From assembly GCF_026250525.1 (NCBI RefSeq), contig NZ_CP111051.1, positions 62,001 through 126,000 on the forward strand: DNA of 64,000 bases, given 5' to 3'. Source of the stretch: Chondrinema litorale. Lineage in GTDB: Bacteria > Bacteroidota > Bacteroidia > Cytophagales > Flammeovirgaceae. The position numbers and the translations under genes were made by a program. Each line of letters opens with the position of its first letter. The stretch's first letter is position 1. This document shows, one piece after another, positions 18,737 through 27,011 of this stretch. The notes under the pieces are model-generated. The model did no database searches. It worked only from the letters and a program-made list of their open reading frames with translations, and was not told the origin of the DNA.

Positions 18737-19474
18737 TTAATCTAATAAATGTGCCTCTCCATTATATCCTTCGGGCTTGCCATAAAAGTGAACAATATCG
18801 ATATAATCGCTCTTCGACATTCCTCCGGGATTTAATCCAGGTTCACCTTCTGGAATTGGAACATTTAGTTTTTCGAAATAATTTTCCCAAATAGGAAAGG
18901 TCTTATTGGTTTCTGGATCCTTATAAGTCATTTTTTGCAATTGGAATATTGGCTCATTATTATTCGCATATTTGAATGAATCGTATATTAATTCTGAGCA
19001 ATAGTATTTATCATTAGAAATATCAAATACATCATCGTATGCCAACCCTAACTTAGTTTTAGCAAATTCAACTGCTTGAGGAACAAGGTATTCATACTCT
19101 TTTTTAATTCTTCCTACTACAACTTTACTGTTATTATCTTCATCAAAAGATCGAATAAAAAAGTTATCTAAAGGTGTTTCTACAACTCCTTTTGTGATTG
19201 CTTCTAAAATTATGAGTTCACCATTTTCTTTCTGAATTACCATACCCACATGAGAAAACTTCGATCCATCAATCCCAAATGTTACTTTTTCTATCGATTC
19301 ACAAAAAGGGCCACAATCACTATCTTGAAATAAGATATCACCAGACTTTAATTCAAATTTTGAATAATCGAAGCTTGTCTGCGAGTTAGCTTGATTAACA
19401 GGCTGTCCTTTTTTGCTTGTTTCACATGAAAGATTAATCAATAACAGTAAAAAGATAAATTGTGCTTTATTCAT
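18737..19474 (-). CDS. YiiX/YebB-like NlpC/P60-superfamily lipoprotein hydrolase
   Basis: About 245 residues from the ATG at 19474, which begins a lipoprotein signal (FIFLLLLINLSCETS, lipid Cys about 17). An upstream in-frame start at 19522 is not needed. The mature part has the permuted papain-like YiiX (DUF830) layout: LKSGDILFQ, FSHVGMVIQ containing the catalytic-type His, and YYCSELIYDSF containing the Cys. Such proteins are predicted amidases or acyl-bond hydrolases acting on peptidoglycan or lipids at the membrane. The gene is 35 nt upstream of the broken SUMF1-like gene on the same strand. The substrate is unknown. Confidence 0.85.
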   Translation of the reverse strand: MNKAQFIFLLLLINLSCETSKKGQPVNQANSQTSFDYSKFELKSGDILFQDSDCGPFCESIEKVTFGIDGSKFSHVGMVIQKENGELIILEAITKGVVETPLDNFFIRSFDEDNNSKVVVGRIKKEYEYLVPQAVEFAKTKLGLAYDDVFDISNDKYYCSELIYDSFKYANNNEPIFQLQKMTYKDPETNKTFPIWENYFEKLNVPIPEGEPGLNPGGMSKSDYIDIVHFYGKPEGYNGEAHLLD

Positions 19475-19713
19475 GAATTTTAAAGAAATATCTAAGAATT
19501 CACAAAGATAGATACTTAACAAAGAAGCACATTATATATTTTGAAATAGTATAAAACACTATAAAGGTATTACAGTGTTTGCCTATAAAGTTTACCCTCA
19601 AATGAAACAGTAAAGGAATAAAAATAGCTTAGAAAAAAAACATTACTACCTTATTACTTCTTAAGTTATTACACCTAAATGAACTTTAATTATTAACCAA
19701 AATAAAACATAAA

Positions 19714-20100
19714 ATGAAATACTATCATGCTAAAACTTTAACTGGTAAGAGTTTCGATGAAGCCATTGAATATGTTACAGCCGCTTTAAAAGAAGAAGGT
19801 TTCGGGATTTTAACAGAAATCGATGTAACAGCAACTTTGAAGAAGAAACTGGATACGGATTTTAGGCCTTACAGAATACTCGGAGCTTGTAATCCACCAT
19901 ATGCGCATAAAGCTTTACTGGCAGAAGATAAAATCGGAACAATGTTGCCTTGTAATGTAATCGTGCAACAGTTGGAAAATGGGATAGAAGTTGCTGCGGT
20001 TGACCCAATGGCTTCGATGCAATCTGTAGAAAATAAAGATTTAGAAGGAATTGCAACAGAAATTAGAGATAAACTTATTTCTGTAATCAATAGTCTTTAA
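19714..20100 (+). CDS. DUF302-domain protein
   Basis: A 128-residue cytoplasmic protein matching the DUF302 fold in length and motifs: SFDEAIEYVTAALKEEGFGILTEID, YRILGACNPPYAHKAL and MLPCNVIVQQL. DUF302 proteins are small alpha/beta domains widespread in bacteria and often near redox or copper-stress genes, but their activity is not established. The gene is monocistronic and closed by a strong hairpin; neighbours do not suggest a role. A short inverted repeat (AAACACT at 19554-19560 with AGTGTTT at 19574-19580) lies 134 nt upstream and might be regulatory. Confidence 0.88.
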   Translation: MKYYHAKTLTGKSFDEAIEYVTAALKEEGFGILTEIDVTATLKKKLDTDFRPYRILGACNPPYAHKALLAEDKIGTMLPCNVIVQQLENGIEVAAVDPMASMQSVENKDLEGIATEIRDKLISVINSL

Positions 20101-20107
20101 TCATTTT

Positions 20108-20149
20108 GATGAGTAAGCAGTAGTATTACTTGTATACTGCTTACTCATC
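20108..20149. terminator. Strong bidirectional terminator
   Basis: A perfect 15-bp stem, 20108-20122 (GATGAGTAAGCAGTA) with 20135-20149, and a 12-nt loop. It separates the converging DUF302 and NAGPA-type genes. Confidence 0.88.
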
Positions 20150-20168
20150 TCTCATGGTTTAATTTCGA

Positions 20169-21026
20169 TTATTTCACGATTAAGGCATTAGCCACCTTTC
20201 TTTCTCCACCGTGATCAAATTGTTTATTATCTGACGGATTATTCACCACCGAATTTATATCGTTTCCAATCCACATAGTAGTAGAACCTCCACCATCCAG
20301 ATTTATGGCTTCTTTACATCCGATAGACTGCATAAAGGTTGTGAGTTCATCTAAACTCATACCGGCTGCTTGCTCAGACCTGCCATCTACAGTGACGAGC
20401 AGAACAGTATTTTTATCTACAATACCCAAGCAAGTACGAGGGTGTCTTTTAGTTACAAATGCAGAATTATTCAATTCCACTTTCTTTCCTTCATCAATCA
20501 ACAGACAACCAGTTACTAGCACATCATCATACTTTTTGTTGGATGTGTAGTCGTTGTATTTCCCTGCTTTTTCAATTTCGAATTTTCTATTTTTTTTGAT
20601 GATAAAAGCACCATTTAGGTTTTCGGTAACCTTCCACTTGGTGGTATCAGTTGAGGGCAAATTGCCATCGACTTTAATATATGTAACAGAACCTCCATTT
20701 TTCACATCAAAAAAACCAGCATTAATAGCGGCTATGGCCTTGTTAGCACTGGCAAATTCACTGGTTAAATACTTGGTTTCTTCGTCATTAACAAGCGTCA
20801 CTAATCTCTTTTTAAGATTGATTTCTAATATGTTTATATTTTGAGGAGCATCAAAAAGAATGGTGTGCGCTTGTTTCCAGTTTAATCCATCTGTTACTTG
20901 TTTAGAATCCCAAGAGATGGTATCAGTCTGGTTAGATTGAGCAGAAATTGATTGAGTGAAAAATACTACTAAAATGCAAAAGGTAATCTGCTTTAAGAGT
21001 TTGTTTGTAGACGTAATTAGCGACAT
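20169..21026 (-). CDS. Secreted phosphodiester glycosidase (NAGPA domain)
   Basis: A 285-residue protein with a signal peptide (cleavage after SISAQ, about residue 30). The mature part has the NAGPA/PF09992 signature: IAAINAGFFDVKNGG, HPRTCLGI, LLVTVDGRSEQAAGMSLDELTTFM and CKEAINLDGGGSTTMWI. The family includes the mammalian uncovering enzyme that cleaves GlcNAc phosphodiesters. Bacterial members are exported enzymes thought to act on phosphodiester-linked sugars of cell-envelope polymers. It stands alone between a terminator and the metal island that ends at 21154. Confidence 0.88.
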   Translation of the reverse strand: MSLITSTNKLLKQITFCILVVFFTQSISAQSNQTDTISWDSKQVTDGLNWKQAHTILFDAPQNINILEINLKKRLVTLVNDEETKYLTSEFASANKAIAAINAGFFDVKNGGSVTYIKVDGNLPSTDTTKWKVTENLNGAFIIKKNRKFEIEKAGKYNDYTSNKKYDDVLVTGCLLIDEGKKVELNNSAFVTKRHPRTCLGIVDKNTVLLVTVDGRSEQAAGMSLDELTTFMQSIGCKEAINLDGGGSTTMWIGNDINSVVNNPSDNKQFDHGGERKVANALIVK

Positions 21027-21153
21027 AGAAAAAATAGACTTTTGTTTTAATCCATCTAAAATTAAAGATTAAAAGCCTAAGAAAGCAGTCGTTTTTGATT
21101 TCTTAAGCAAAATTTCATGGCTATGTAGCTTTGGGTAGAAGTAACTACCTTTA

Positions 21154-21594
21154 TTACCATCGCTCTTCAAAAACCTCAGCCTCTTGCAATATGTAGTTGC
21201 ACTGGTAAATATCGTCTTTATTCAATTTCATTCGACCTTTCATGGTAACAACTTGGTCCATTTTAAATTTAGGATAGCCGGGTTTTAACTTAAGCTCGAT
21301 GATGGATTCTGGTCCACCATTTCCACAAAAAAAGCACGATGAATAAGGGTTTTGAGAGAGAATGTAAATATCTTCTTTGGGTTCTAGCGCTAAAATAAAG
21401 CCTTTAATAAAAACTTCTTTACCTTCTAGCTCTTTTACTGTTGTGCCAAAATGAGGATAGTAATAATAGGCTTTTACCTCCTCACTATATTTATCTGTAA
21501 ACTTTACATCTGCGAGCGTTTCCCAAGTAATTCTGGTTTGCGACCAAACTGGCAAACTAAAAAAAACGAATAGGATAAATGATAATTTATGCAT
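21154..21594 (-). CDS. Small secreted DUF3299-like protein
   Basis: A 146-residue protein with a signal peptide (cleavage after VWSQ). The mature part is a compact, probably OB-fold-like domain with LEGKEVFIKGFIL, a CFFCGNGGPES segment with two Cys, and a beta-rich end (VVTMKGRMKLN). Its pattern recalls DUF3299 proteins, which I remember as partners of an FtsX-type ABC transporter in zinc-regulated clusters of Vibrio. The start overlaps the upstream permease gene by 8 nt, so it is the last gene of the leftward operon. It may bind metal through the CxxC motif. The exact function is unknown, and the family assignment is tentative. Confidence 0.65.
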   Translation of the reverse strand: MHKLSFILFVFFSLPVWSQTRITWETLADVKFTDKYSEEVKAYYYYPHFGTTVKELEGKEVFIKGFILALEPKEDIYILSQNPYSSCFFCGNGGPESIIELKLKPGYPKFKMDQVVTMKGRMKLNKDDIYQCNYILQEAEVFEERW

Positions 21595-22927
21595 GGCTGA
21601 GTGTTTTTGAGATGTTTAAGTTAAAGGCTCTAATTGCGGGTAAAATAGCGGCAAGCAATCCAATTGAAAGTGAAGTTGCTAATAGCCATCCTTCTTCTGG
21701 TAACCAATTCCAATTTGAAAAAGAGTAGTGATAATTTGCCTGTACAAGCTTTGAAATAGCAAATAAACCCACTCTACTAAAAGCTATTCCAAGTACAAAA
21801 CCTAGCGTGGTGAGCATTAAACCTTCTAGCACCACATGCCAAACCAGATACCATCTACTGGCTCCGTAGCTGCGCATCAGGACCATTTCGTACTGCCGAT
21901 TTTTTAATGCATTGTAAAGACTAATAAATACACTTAATCCTGATACGCCCATAATGATAATAGCAATTGAACTGAGCATTTCTATTCCAACTCCCATCAA
22001 ACTGAACAGTCTTCTAATTTCGTAAAGAGGCACTGCCGCTTGCATGTTTGTATTGGCATTTACCATTCTCGGTACTTGAATTACACCTATCGGACTTCTA
22101 AAATTGATGAGCATGGCTGTAATTTCACGATCAGCTTGATGCGCTTTTTCATGATGCTCCTCTTCTAGCTTATCATTGTGATGGCTTTCATCTTCATTAT
22201 GAATTTCTGCGTCTGCATTAGCAAGGTGATCATTGTGTTCGTCATGTTCTTGTTTATTTCCATGTGAATGATGGTTTTTCTGCTTTTTCTTTGATGCAAC
22301 ATGATCTTCTTCATGGTGGTGAATTTCCCAAACACTTTCTGTAGCGGTAAGAATGAGTCTGTCTAATACTGAGTTGGAGTAATTGAGTATTCCTACAACC
22401 TTGTATTGTTGATCTTTGTGCGAAATACCACCAGCTACCAAACCATGTGAGCCAGCAAATGTATCACCTAATTTTAGGCTGAGATTTTTAGCTACCGTAA
22501 TGCCAATGGTTACTTCAAATGGAGCTTGCCATAATTTCCCTTGGATTACTTTGCCTCCATACAATTCTGGATACTCATGATTCGTACCCACGATTCTAAA
22601 ACCGTTATAGCTATCACCATAGGAGAGGGGAATGCCTTTTTCTACAAAGCGATTATTTCTAATTTGTTCAGCTGCTTCTAATGGAATATTTCCAGTTGGC
22701 ACATCTATATGATACACCGCTGAGAGAATGAGTTGTAAAGGACTACCTTTCGCACCAATCACCATATCAATTCCTTTAATATTATTTTCCATTTGTTCTT
22801 CTACATGTTTGCTCACTTGCAGCAACAAAGAGATCATTCCCACACCTAATACAAGCAATATCAAACTAAGTAGTGTACTAAGCGGTCGGCTGCTCATATT
22901 ACGAAAGCTGAGTTTATAAATATTCAT
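21587..22927 (-). CDS. FtsX/MacB-type ABC transporter permease with His-rich insert
   Basis: A 446-residue permease with one N-terminal helix (about 15-40), a large extracytoplasmic domain, and three C-terminal helices carrying the FtsX motif (LYNALKNRQYEMVLMRSYGASRWYLVWHVVLEGL). A strikingly His/Asp/Glu/Lys-rich stretch of about 70 residues (about 198-265, with HHHEEDH, NHHSHG, EESHHND-like runs) is inserted in the periplasmic domain and could bind zinc or other divalent metals. The ATPase gene four positions upstream in the same operon is the likely partner. The transport direction and cargo are unknown. FtsX-type permeases are usually mechanotransmitters acting on envelope lipoproteins rather than simple importers, which makes the metal link unusual. 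Confidence 0.85.
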   Translation of the reverse strand: MNIYKLSFRNMSSRPLSTLLSLILLVLGVGMISLLLQVSKHVEEQMENNIKGIDMVIGAKGSPLQLILSAVYHIDVPTGNIPLEAAEQIRNNRFVEKGIPLSYGDSYNGFRIVGTNHEYPELYGGKVIQGKLWQAPFEVTIGITVAKNLSLKLGDTFAGSHGLVAGGISHKDQQYKVVGILNYSNSVLDRLILTATESVWEIHHHEEDHVASKKKQKNHHSHGNKQEHDEHNDHLANADAEIHNEDESHHNDKLEEEHHEKAHQADREITAMLINFRSPIGVIQVPRMVNANTNMQAAVPLYEIRRLFSLMGVGIEMLSSIAIIIMGVSGLSVFISLYNALKNRQYEMVLMRSYGASRWYLVWHVVLEGLMLTTLGFVLGIAFSRVGLFAISKLVQANYHYSFSNWNWLPEEGWLLATSLSIGLLAAILPAIRAFNLNISKTLSHA

Positions 22928-22954
22928 TTGTTTTAATTTTAGATAGCAAATCGT

Positions 22955-23371
22955 TCAATTGCTTAGGCATTCTTTACAAGTCCCTTCCATCAGAAAATAG
23001 ATTTGGTTTATCTCAAAATCGTCTAGTTTATCCATGTATTCATTCGGTAGGCATGGCAAGCAAACTATTTTATCGCACTTTTTGCATCGCAAATGCGGAT
23101 GTTTTTTTGAGTCGTTGTGGTTCTGGTTGTTAAACATATAAATGCATGTGCCATTTAGGTCGATCATTTTTATCACCAATCCTTCTGTCTCAAAAATTTG
23201 TAAAATGCGATAGATGGTCGCCCTATCTATATTGATGGATAATAGTCTTTCCATCTCTGTTAATGAGTAGGCTTTGGCCTGTTCCATTAGAAATTCCAAT
23301 ACGGCAATTCTTCTAATTGTAGCGCGCTGCGAATGTTGTTTAAGAATGTTGATAGCAATCTGCTTGCTCAT
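22955..23371 (-). CDS. Fur-family regulator, probably Zur-like
   Basis: A 138-residue protein with the Fur layout: an N-terminal winged helix (RATIRRIAVLEFLMEQ, LSINIDRATIYRILQIFETEGLV) and a C-terminal dimerisation/metal domain with two CxxC structural zinc sites (LRCKKCDKIVCLPC and CKEC). Zur rather than Fur is inferred from the genes around it (COG0523 GTPase, FolE, MerC-like, His-rich permease). It sits inside an operon whose upstream region carries two 15-bp palindromes, so autoregulation is likely: zinc-loaded repressor bound in sufficiency, released in starvation. Iron or another metal cannot be excluded from sequence. Confidence 0.85.
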   Translation of the reverse strand: MSKQIAINILKQHSQRATIRRIAVLEFLMEQAKAYSLTEMERLLSINIDRATIYRILQIFETEGLVIKMIDLNGTCIYMFNNQNHNDSKKHPHLRCKKCDKIVCLPCLPNEYMDKLDDFEINQIYFLMEGTCKECLSN

Positions 23372-23382
23372 ATTTTCAAGCT

Positions 23383-24069
23383 TTATAGTAGTTGAAAGAA
23401 TTCATTTCTCATATTCACCTCCGTAAATTTCCCGCCATATTCCAGCGTTGTAGTGCTGCTACTTTTATCATTTACTCCGCGAGCAGAGATACACAAATGC
23501 TCAGCTTCAATCATCACAATTATATCTTCTGTATTCAGCGTGCTTTTGAGTTCATTAAAAATTTGTAGTGTAAGGCGCTCTTGTACTTGTGGTCTGCGAC
23601 TGTAATATTCTACCAGTCTATTCAGTTTAGAAAGCCCAATTACTTTGCCTGACGAGATATAAGCTATATGTGCTTTTCCGACAATGGGTAAAAAATGATG
23701 CTCACAAGCCGAAGAGAAAGTGATGTTTTTTTCAAGCAAGATTTTATTGTACTGATAATGATTATCGAATACTGAAAGTGAAGGTTTATTTACGGGATTG
23801 AGTCCATGAAAAAGCTCACTTACATACATCTTGGCAACGCGATAAGGTGTTCCTTTAAGGCTATTGTCTGTTAGATCGAGACCAAGCTCTTCCATTATTC
23901 CTTTAAAGAGCACTTCTATATTGTTAATTTTTTCTTCATCAGATTTTACAAAGGCATCTTTTCTAAGTGCAGTGTCTATTGAGGTTGATAAGTGATTGTC
24001 TCCGTTAAATTCAAAATGCTGTCTTTCGGTTAATTTTTTATTGGTGTCGTTCATATTCAATGTTTTCAC
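23383..24069 (-). CDS. folE: GTP cyclohydrolase I
   Basis: A 228-residue type I enzyme converting GTP to 7,8-dihydroneopterin triphosphate, the first step towards folate/pterins. The catalytic zinc ligands are visible in SACEHHFLP (Cys and His) and HLCISARG (Cys). Other family motifs are GTPYRVAKMYV, IGLSKLNRLVEYYSRRPQVQERL and the GKFTEV-type end. The N-terminal 35 residues are variable, and MNDTNKK (codon 6) is an alternative start. It lies between the ABC ATPase (12-nt gap) and the Fur-family gene (11-nt gap). A zinc enzyme inside a putative zinc-starvation operon suggests a spare copy expressed when zinc is low; whether a second folE exists elsewhere is not visible. Confidence 0.93.
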   Translation of the reverse strand: MKTLNMNDTNKKLTERQHFEFNGDNHLSTSIDTALRKDAFVKSDEEKINNIEVLFKGIMEELGLDLTDNSLKGTPYRVAKMYVSELFHGLNPVNKPSLSVFDNHYQYNKILLEKNITFSSACEHHFLPIVGKAHIAYISSGKVIGLSKLNRLVEYYSRRPQVQERLTLQIFNELKSTLNTEDIIVMIEAEHLCISARGVNDKSSSTTTLEYGGKFTEVNMRNEFFQLL

Positions 24070-24081
24070 TGAATTGATTTT

Positions 24082-24735
24082 TTAGTTTAAAACTGGTTTC
24101 TGTAATTGTTGTAATTCTATAGTATTTTGAAACTGACTTTTCAATCGTTGGTCATGGGTAATAATAATCAGATGTGCGCCAGTTGAGGCTGCTTGTTCTT
24201 TCAATAAATTGGCAACTTTTAAACAGTTTTTATCATCTAAGCTAGAGGTTGGCTCATCTGCTAATAATAGTTTGGGTTGGTTAACCACCGCCATAGCAAT
24301 GGCTGCTCTTTGCTGTTCTCCTTGACTGAGCAAATACGTTTTTTTCGATTTATGACGGATAATCCCTAAATCGTCTAATACCTGATGAATCCGATTTTTG
24401 TCTGTTTTTTTATGAGCTAATGATTGAACTAAAGTCAGGTTTTCTTCTAAGCTTAAAGCATGTATGAAATGAGGTTTCTGAAAAATAAGCCCGATATACT
24501 GCCCGCGAAATCGATCTAATTGGCTAGATTTTAACTCGTGATATGTTTTTCCCATCAACTCTGCTGAGCCAGATTTTGGCTTTAAAATACCCGCCATTAA
24601 ATGCAGATAAGTAGTTTTTCCAATACCAGATTCACCTAGTACTAGAATGTTTTCACCAGCTTCCAGATCAATATCAGGAAAGTGAAAACTGGTGTGTTTG
24701 TTATAAGCAAAAAATAACGATCGTGTTCGGAACAT
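24082..24735 (-). CDS. ABC transporter ATP-binding protein (LolD/MacB type)
   Basis: A 217-residue single-domain ATPase with Walker A GESGIGKTTYLHLM, Q-loop GLIFQKPHFIHALSL, signature LLSQGEQQRAAIA, Walker B LLLADEPTSSLDD and the H-loop IITHD. Length and Q-loop sequence fit the LolD/MacB/FtsE class that partners FtsX-type permeases. The matching permease is three genes downstream in the same operon (21587-22927). It is the first gene of the leftward operon and has a 15-bp palindrome centred 56 nt upstream, so it is probably repressed by the Fur-family protein of the operon. Confidence 0.9.
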   Translation of the reverse strand: MFRTRSLFFAYNKHTSFHFPDIDLEAGENILVLGESGIGKTTYLHLMAGILKPKSGSAELMGKTYHELKSSQLDRFRGQYIGLIFQKPHFIHALSLEENLTLVQSLAHKKTDKNRIHQVLDDLGIIRHKSKKTYLLSQGEQQRAAIAMAVVNQPKLLLADEPTSSLDDKNCLKVANLLKEQAASTGAHLIIITHDQRLKSQFQNTIELQQLQKPVLN

Positions 24736-24783
24736 AAAGCAAATTCTTAATCAGTATCAAAAAAATTGATAGCATTTAATAAA

Positions 24784-24798
24784 TGCAACAGTGTTGCA
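24784..24798. promoter_or_regulatory. Palindromic operator 1 (putative Zur box)
   Basis: TGCAACAGTGTTGCA, a 15-bp perfect palindrome around a central base. It lies in the 120-bp divergent control region, 49 bp from the ATPase start. It matches the other two sites at all but the central bases. Its assignment to the Fur-family regulator is inferred from location and repetition. Confidence 0.75.
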
Positions 24799-24822
24799 TA
24801 ATTAAGAAATAAGCTTTACTCT

Positions 24823-24837
24823 TGCAACATTGTTGCA
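24823..24837. promoter_or_regulatory. Palindromic operator 2 (putative Zur box)
   Basis: TGCAACATTGTTGCA, centred 39 bp from operator 1 and ending 18 bp before the MerC-like start. The two sites together can cover both divergent promoters. Confidence 0.75.
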
Positions 24838-24855
24838 TTAAATATTTTTTTAAAT

Positions 24856-25272
24856 ATGAAGAACAGTTTTATAGGACTTCATCTAGATTTTGTTGGTTTT
24901 TCTGCTTCAGTATTGTGTATCGTACATTGCTTGGCTTTGCCTTTTTTAGTGAACTTGGCACCACTCATCGGGCTTTCATTTATTAATAATCCTTGGGTTG
25001 AGATGGCCATTATACTTGTGAGTTTTTGCGTTGCCTCATTTGCTCTGGTGCAAGGTTATAGAAAGCAACACCAAAAATCATTGGCATTAATCGTGGTAAC
25101 CATTGGCTTTATTTTTATCGCATTCGGTCAGTTTCAAGATGTTGAATGGAACGAAATTCTACTCACTTCTTGCGGATCAGTTTTGATAGCCACAGCACAC
25201 ATCATTAACTGGAGATTAAGCCATCAATCGAGTATAAAGTGCGCTAAATTTTCTCAAAATAATAACTCATAA
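24856..25272 (+). CDS. MerC-domain inner-membrane protein
   Basis: A 138-residue protein with four membrane helices and the MerC fold. It starts with a helix containing DFVGFSASVLCIVHCLALP, whose CxxxHC-type motif is the usual metal-handling site. MerC proteins carry mercury in mer operons, but Bacteroidota homologues occur in zinc or other metal gene clusters. The next gene, a COG0523 GTPase, starts 5 nt after its stop, so the two are co-transcribed. It is preceded by a Zur-like palindrome 19 bp away. A role in zinc uptake or sensing across the inner membrane is inferred; mercury resistance is unlikely without merA, merT or merP. Confidence 0.82.
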   Translation: MKNSFIGLHLDFVGFSASVLCIVHCLALPFLVNLAPLIGLSFINNPWVEMAIILVSFCVASFALVQGYRKQHQKSLALIVVTIGFIFIAFGQFQDVEWNEILLTSCGSVLIATAHIINWRLSHQSSIKCAKFSQNNNS

Positions 25273-25277
25273 ACTTA

Positions 25278-26477
25278 ATGTTAGGAACCAAAAAATTACC
25301 AGTAACTGTGCTAAGTGGCTTTCTTGGTGCGGGAAAAACTACCTTACTTAATCATGTGCTGCATAATCGCGAAGGCTTAAAAGTGGCCGTAATTGTAAAT
25401 GATATGAGCGAGGTAAATGTAGATAGCCAGCTAGTAGAAAATGAAATAGAACTTTCTCGAACAGACGAAAAACTTGTTGAGATGAGTAATGGCTGTATCT
25501 GCTGTACCTTGCGCGAAGATTTAATGATAGAAGTAGAAAAACTGGCTAGAATGAATAAGTTTGATTATCTACTTATCGAAAGTACGGGCATTTCTGAGCC
25601 TATACCTGTGGCGCAAACTTTCTCATTTGCTACCGGAAACGAACTCTACGATTTAACCAAGTTTTGCGAATTAGATACCATGGTGACTGTGGTAGATGCC
25701 TACAATTTCTTTAAAGATTTTGGCAGTGCAGATACACTACTTAACCGCAACATGACCGACGATTCACAAGACGGAAGAACTATTGTGAATTTGCTAACAG
25801 ACCAAGTGGAATTTGCCAATGTGATTTTGCTCAACAAAACGGACATGGTAAGCCAAGAGCAATTAAAACTTTTAGAAGGCATGATCATGAAGTTGAATCC
25901 GGAAGCAAAGATTATTAAAGCTGTTTTTGGAAATGTGCATCCCAAAGAAATACTCAACACTAAAATGTTCGACTACGACAAAGCCGAACAAGCTGCTGGC
26001 TGGATTAAAGAATTGAATAACGAACACACACCCGAAACCGAAGAATACGGTATTTCTTCATTTGTTTTTAGAGATAGAAGACCTTTTCATCCAGAAAGAT
26101 TTTGGCATTATGTAAGTAGCTATTGGCCTGCTAGTGTGATCAGAAGCAAAGGTTTATTTTGGATTGCATCTCGCCCAGATGAAGCTTTATTGTGGAGCCA
26201 AGCAGGAGGTTCGCTCAAGGCACAACCTTATGGCAAATGGTGGGCAGCAATTAGCGATCAAGATCGCTTTATGAATCCTATGTTTATAGAAAACGAGCAA
26301 GTTATTTTAAAAAAATGGGATAACAAATGGGGAGATCGTATGAATGAGATTGTAATTATTGGGCAGGACCTGAATATAGAAAATATAAAAACAGAGCTCC
26401 AACACTGCTTAATTAATGAAATAGAAGAAATGTCAATGGATTCGGAATATTACTTCGAAGATAATTGGCCAATCTAA
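25278..26477 (+). CDS. COG0523 (CobW/ZNG1-like) GTPase, probable zinc metallochaperone
   Basis: A 399-residue G3E GTPase with Walker A GFLGAGKTT (14-22), the metal-binding CxCC motif at 73-76 (GCICCTLRED), LLIESTGISEP, the NKTD guanine-specificity motif in LLNKTDMV, and a C-terminal CobW_C domain (about 270-395). Proteins of this branch (ZigA, YciC, ZNG1) deliver zinc to essential enzymes under starvation and are classic Zur targets. Co-transcription with the MerC-like gene (5-nt gap) under a palindromic operator fits that role. It may supply the FolE encoded across the divergent promoter, which is an inference. Confidence 0.9.
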   Translation: MLGTKKLPVTVLSGFLGAGKTTLLNHVLHNREGLKVAVIVNDMSEVNVDSQLVENEIELSRTDEKLVEMSNGCICCTLREDLMIEVEKLARMNKFDYLLIESTGISEPIPVAQTFSFATGNELYDLTKFCELDTMVTVVDAYNFFKDFGSADTLLNRNMTDDSQDGRTIVNLLTDQVEFANVILLNKTDMVSQEQLKLLEGMIMKLNPEAKIIKAVFGNVHPKEILNTKMFDYDKAEQAAGWIKELNNEHTPETEEYGISSFVFRDRRPFHPERFWHYVSSYWPASVIRSKGLFWIASRPDEALLWSQAGGSLKAQPYGKWWAAISDQDRFMNPMFIENEQVILKKWDNKWGDRMNEIVIIGQDLNIENIKTELQHCLINEIEEMSMDSEYYFEDNWPI

Positions 26478-26544
26478 CAGATACTTGAAAGCAAAATAGA
26501 CGAGAATTTTATTCATAATGTGCGCAGTTAAATAATCAATTTTT

Positions 26545-26569
26545 ACATATGCAACATTGTTGCATATGT
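26545..26569. promoter_or_regulatory. Palindromic operator 3 (putative Zur box, extended)
   Basis: The core TGCAACATTGTTGCA (26550-26564) is identical to operator 2, here extended to a 25-bp palindrome by flanking ACATA/TATGT arms. It is 35 bp upstream of the start of the small His/Cys protein and marks the second control point of the island. Confidence 0.78.
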
Positions 26570-26603
26570 AATTCTATTTTGTTTTCTTTGCTGTTGAAAC
26601 GCT

Positions 26604-27011
26604 ATGGGACAAAAACGCAGAAATATAATCTCGATACTTCTTTTATCTGTTTACACAGGTTATCAGATATTATTTTATCTGCATTTGAGTTACCACCATC
26701 ATAGCATACAAGAAGAAAGTAATTATAGCTACAAGACTTCAACTCTATTAAATTCTTTTAAAACTGATTTTAATAGTAAGAGCAATTTATCTCAGCTACC
26801 AACAAGTTTAAAACAAACACAAACTGTAAATAGAATTTTAGCAGATTGTGATCTGTGCAATCTACATTTCAGTCAAAACTTAATAATAGAGAGCGAGTTT
26901 ACTCCATTTCTCAATCGTAAATTTGAACTATCAAAAACGGTATATTTTTATAACATATACCAATTCCATCAGACTTATTCACAATTGCGGGCACCTCCCC
27001 AAACGGTCTGA
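26604..27011 (+). CDS. Small membrane-anchored His/Cys protein of unknown function
   Basis: A 135-residue protein with one N-terminal hydrophobic segment (ISILLLSVYTGYQILFYLHL) followed directly by a HHH triplet, a CDLCN (CxxC) motif near residue 92 and a terminal LRAPP. I recognise this layout as typical of short unnamed Bacteroidota proteins encoded next to TonB-dependent metal receptors, but it has no named family that I can cite. His and Cys clusters suggest metal binding on the periplasmic side. Expression is probably under operator 3. The stop codon is embedded in a terminator hairpin, so it may be transcribed alone before the ABC/TonB operon. Confidence 0.7.
   Translation: MGQKRRNIISILLLSVYTGYQILFYLHLSYHHHSIQEESNYSYKTSTLLNSFKTDFNSKSNLSQLPTSLKQTQTVNRILADCDLCNLHFSQNLIIESEFTPFLNRKFELSKTVYFYNIYQFHQTYSQLRAPPQTV

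Noticed and set aside
24856..25272. Mercury-resistance locus based on the MerC domain
   Set aside because: No merA, merT, merP or MerR-type regulator is nearby; the neighbours point to zinc.
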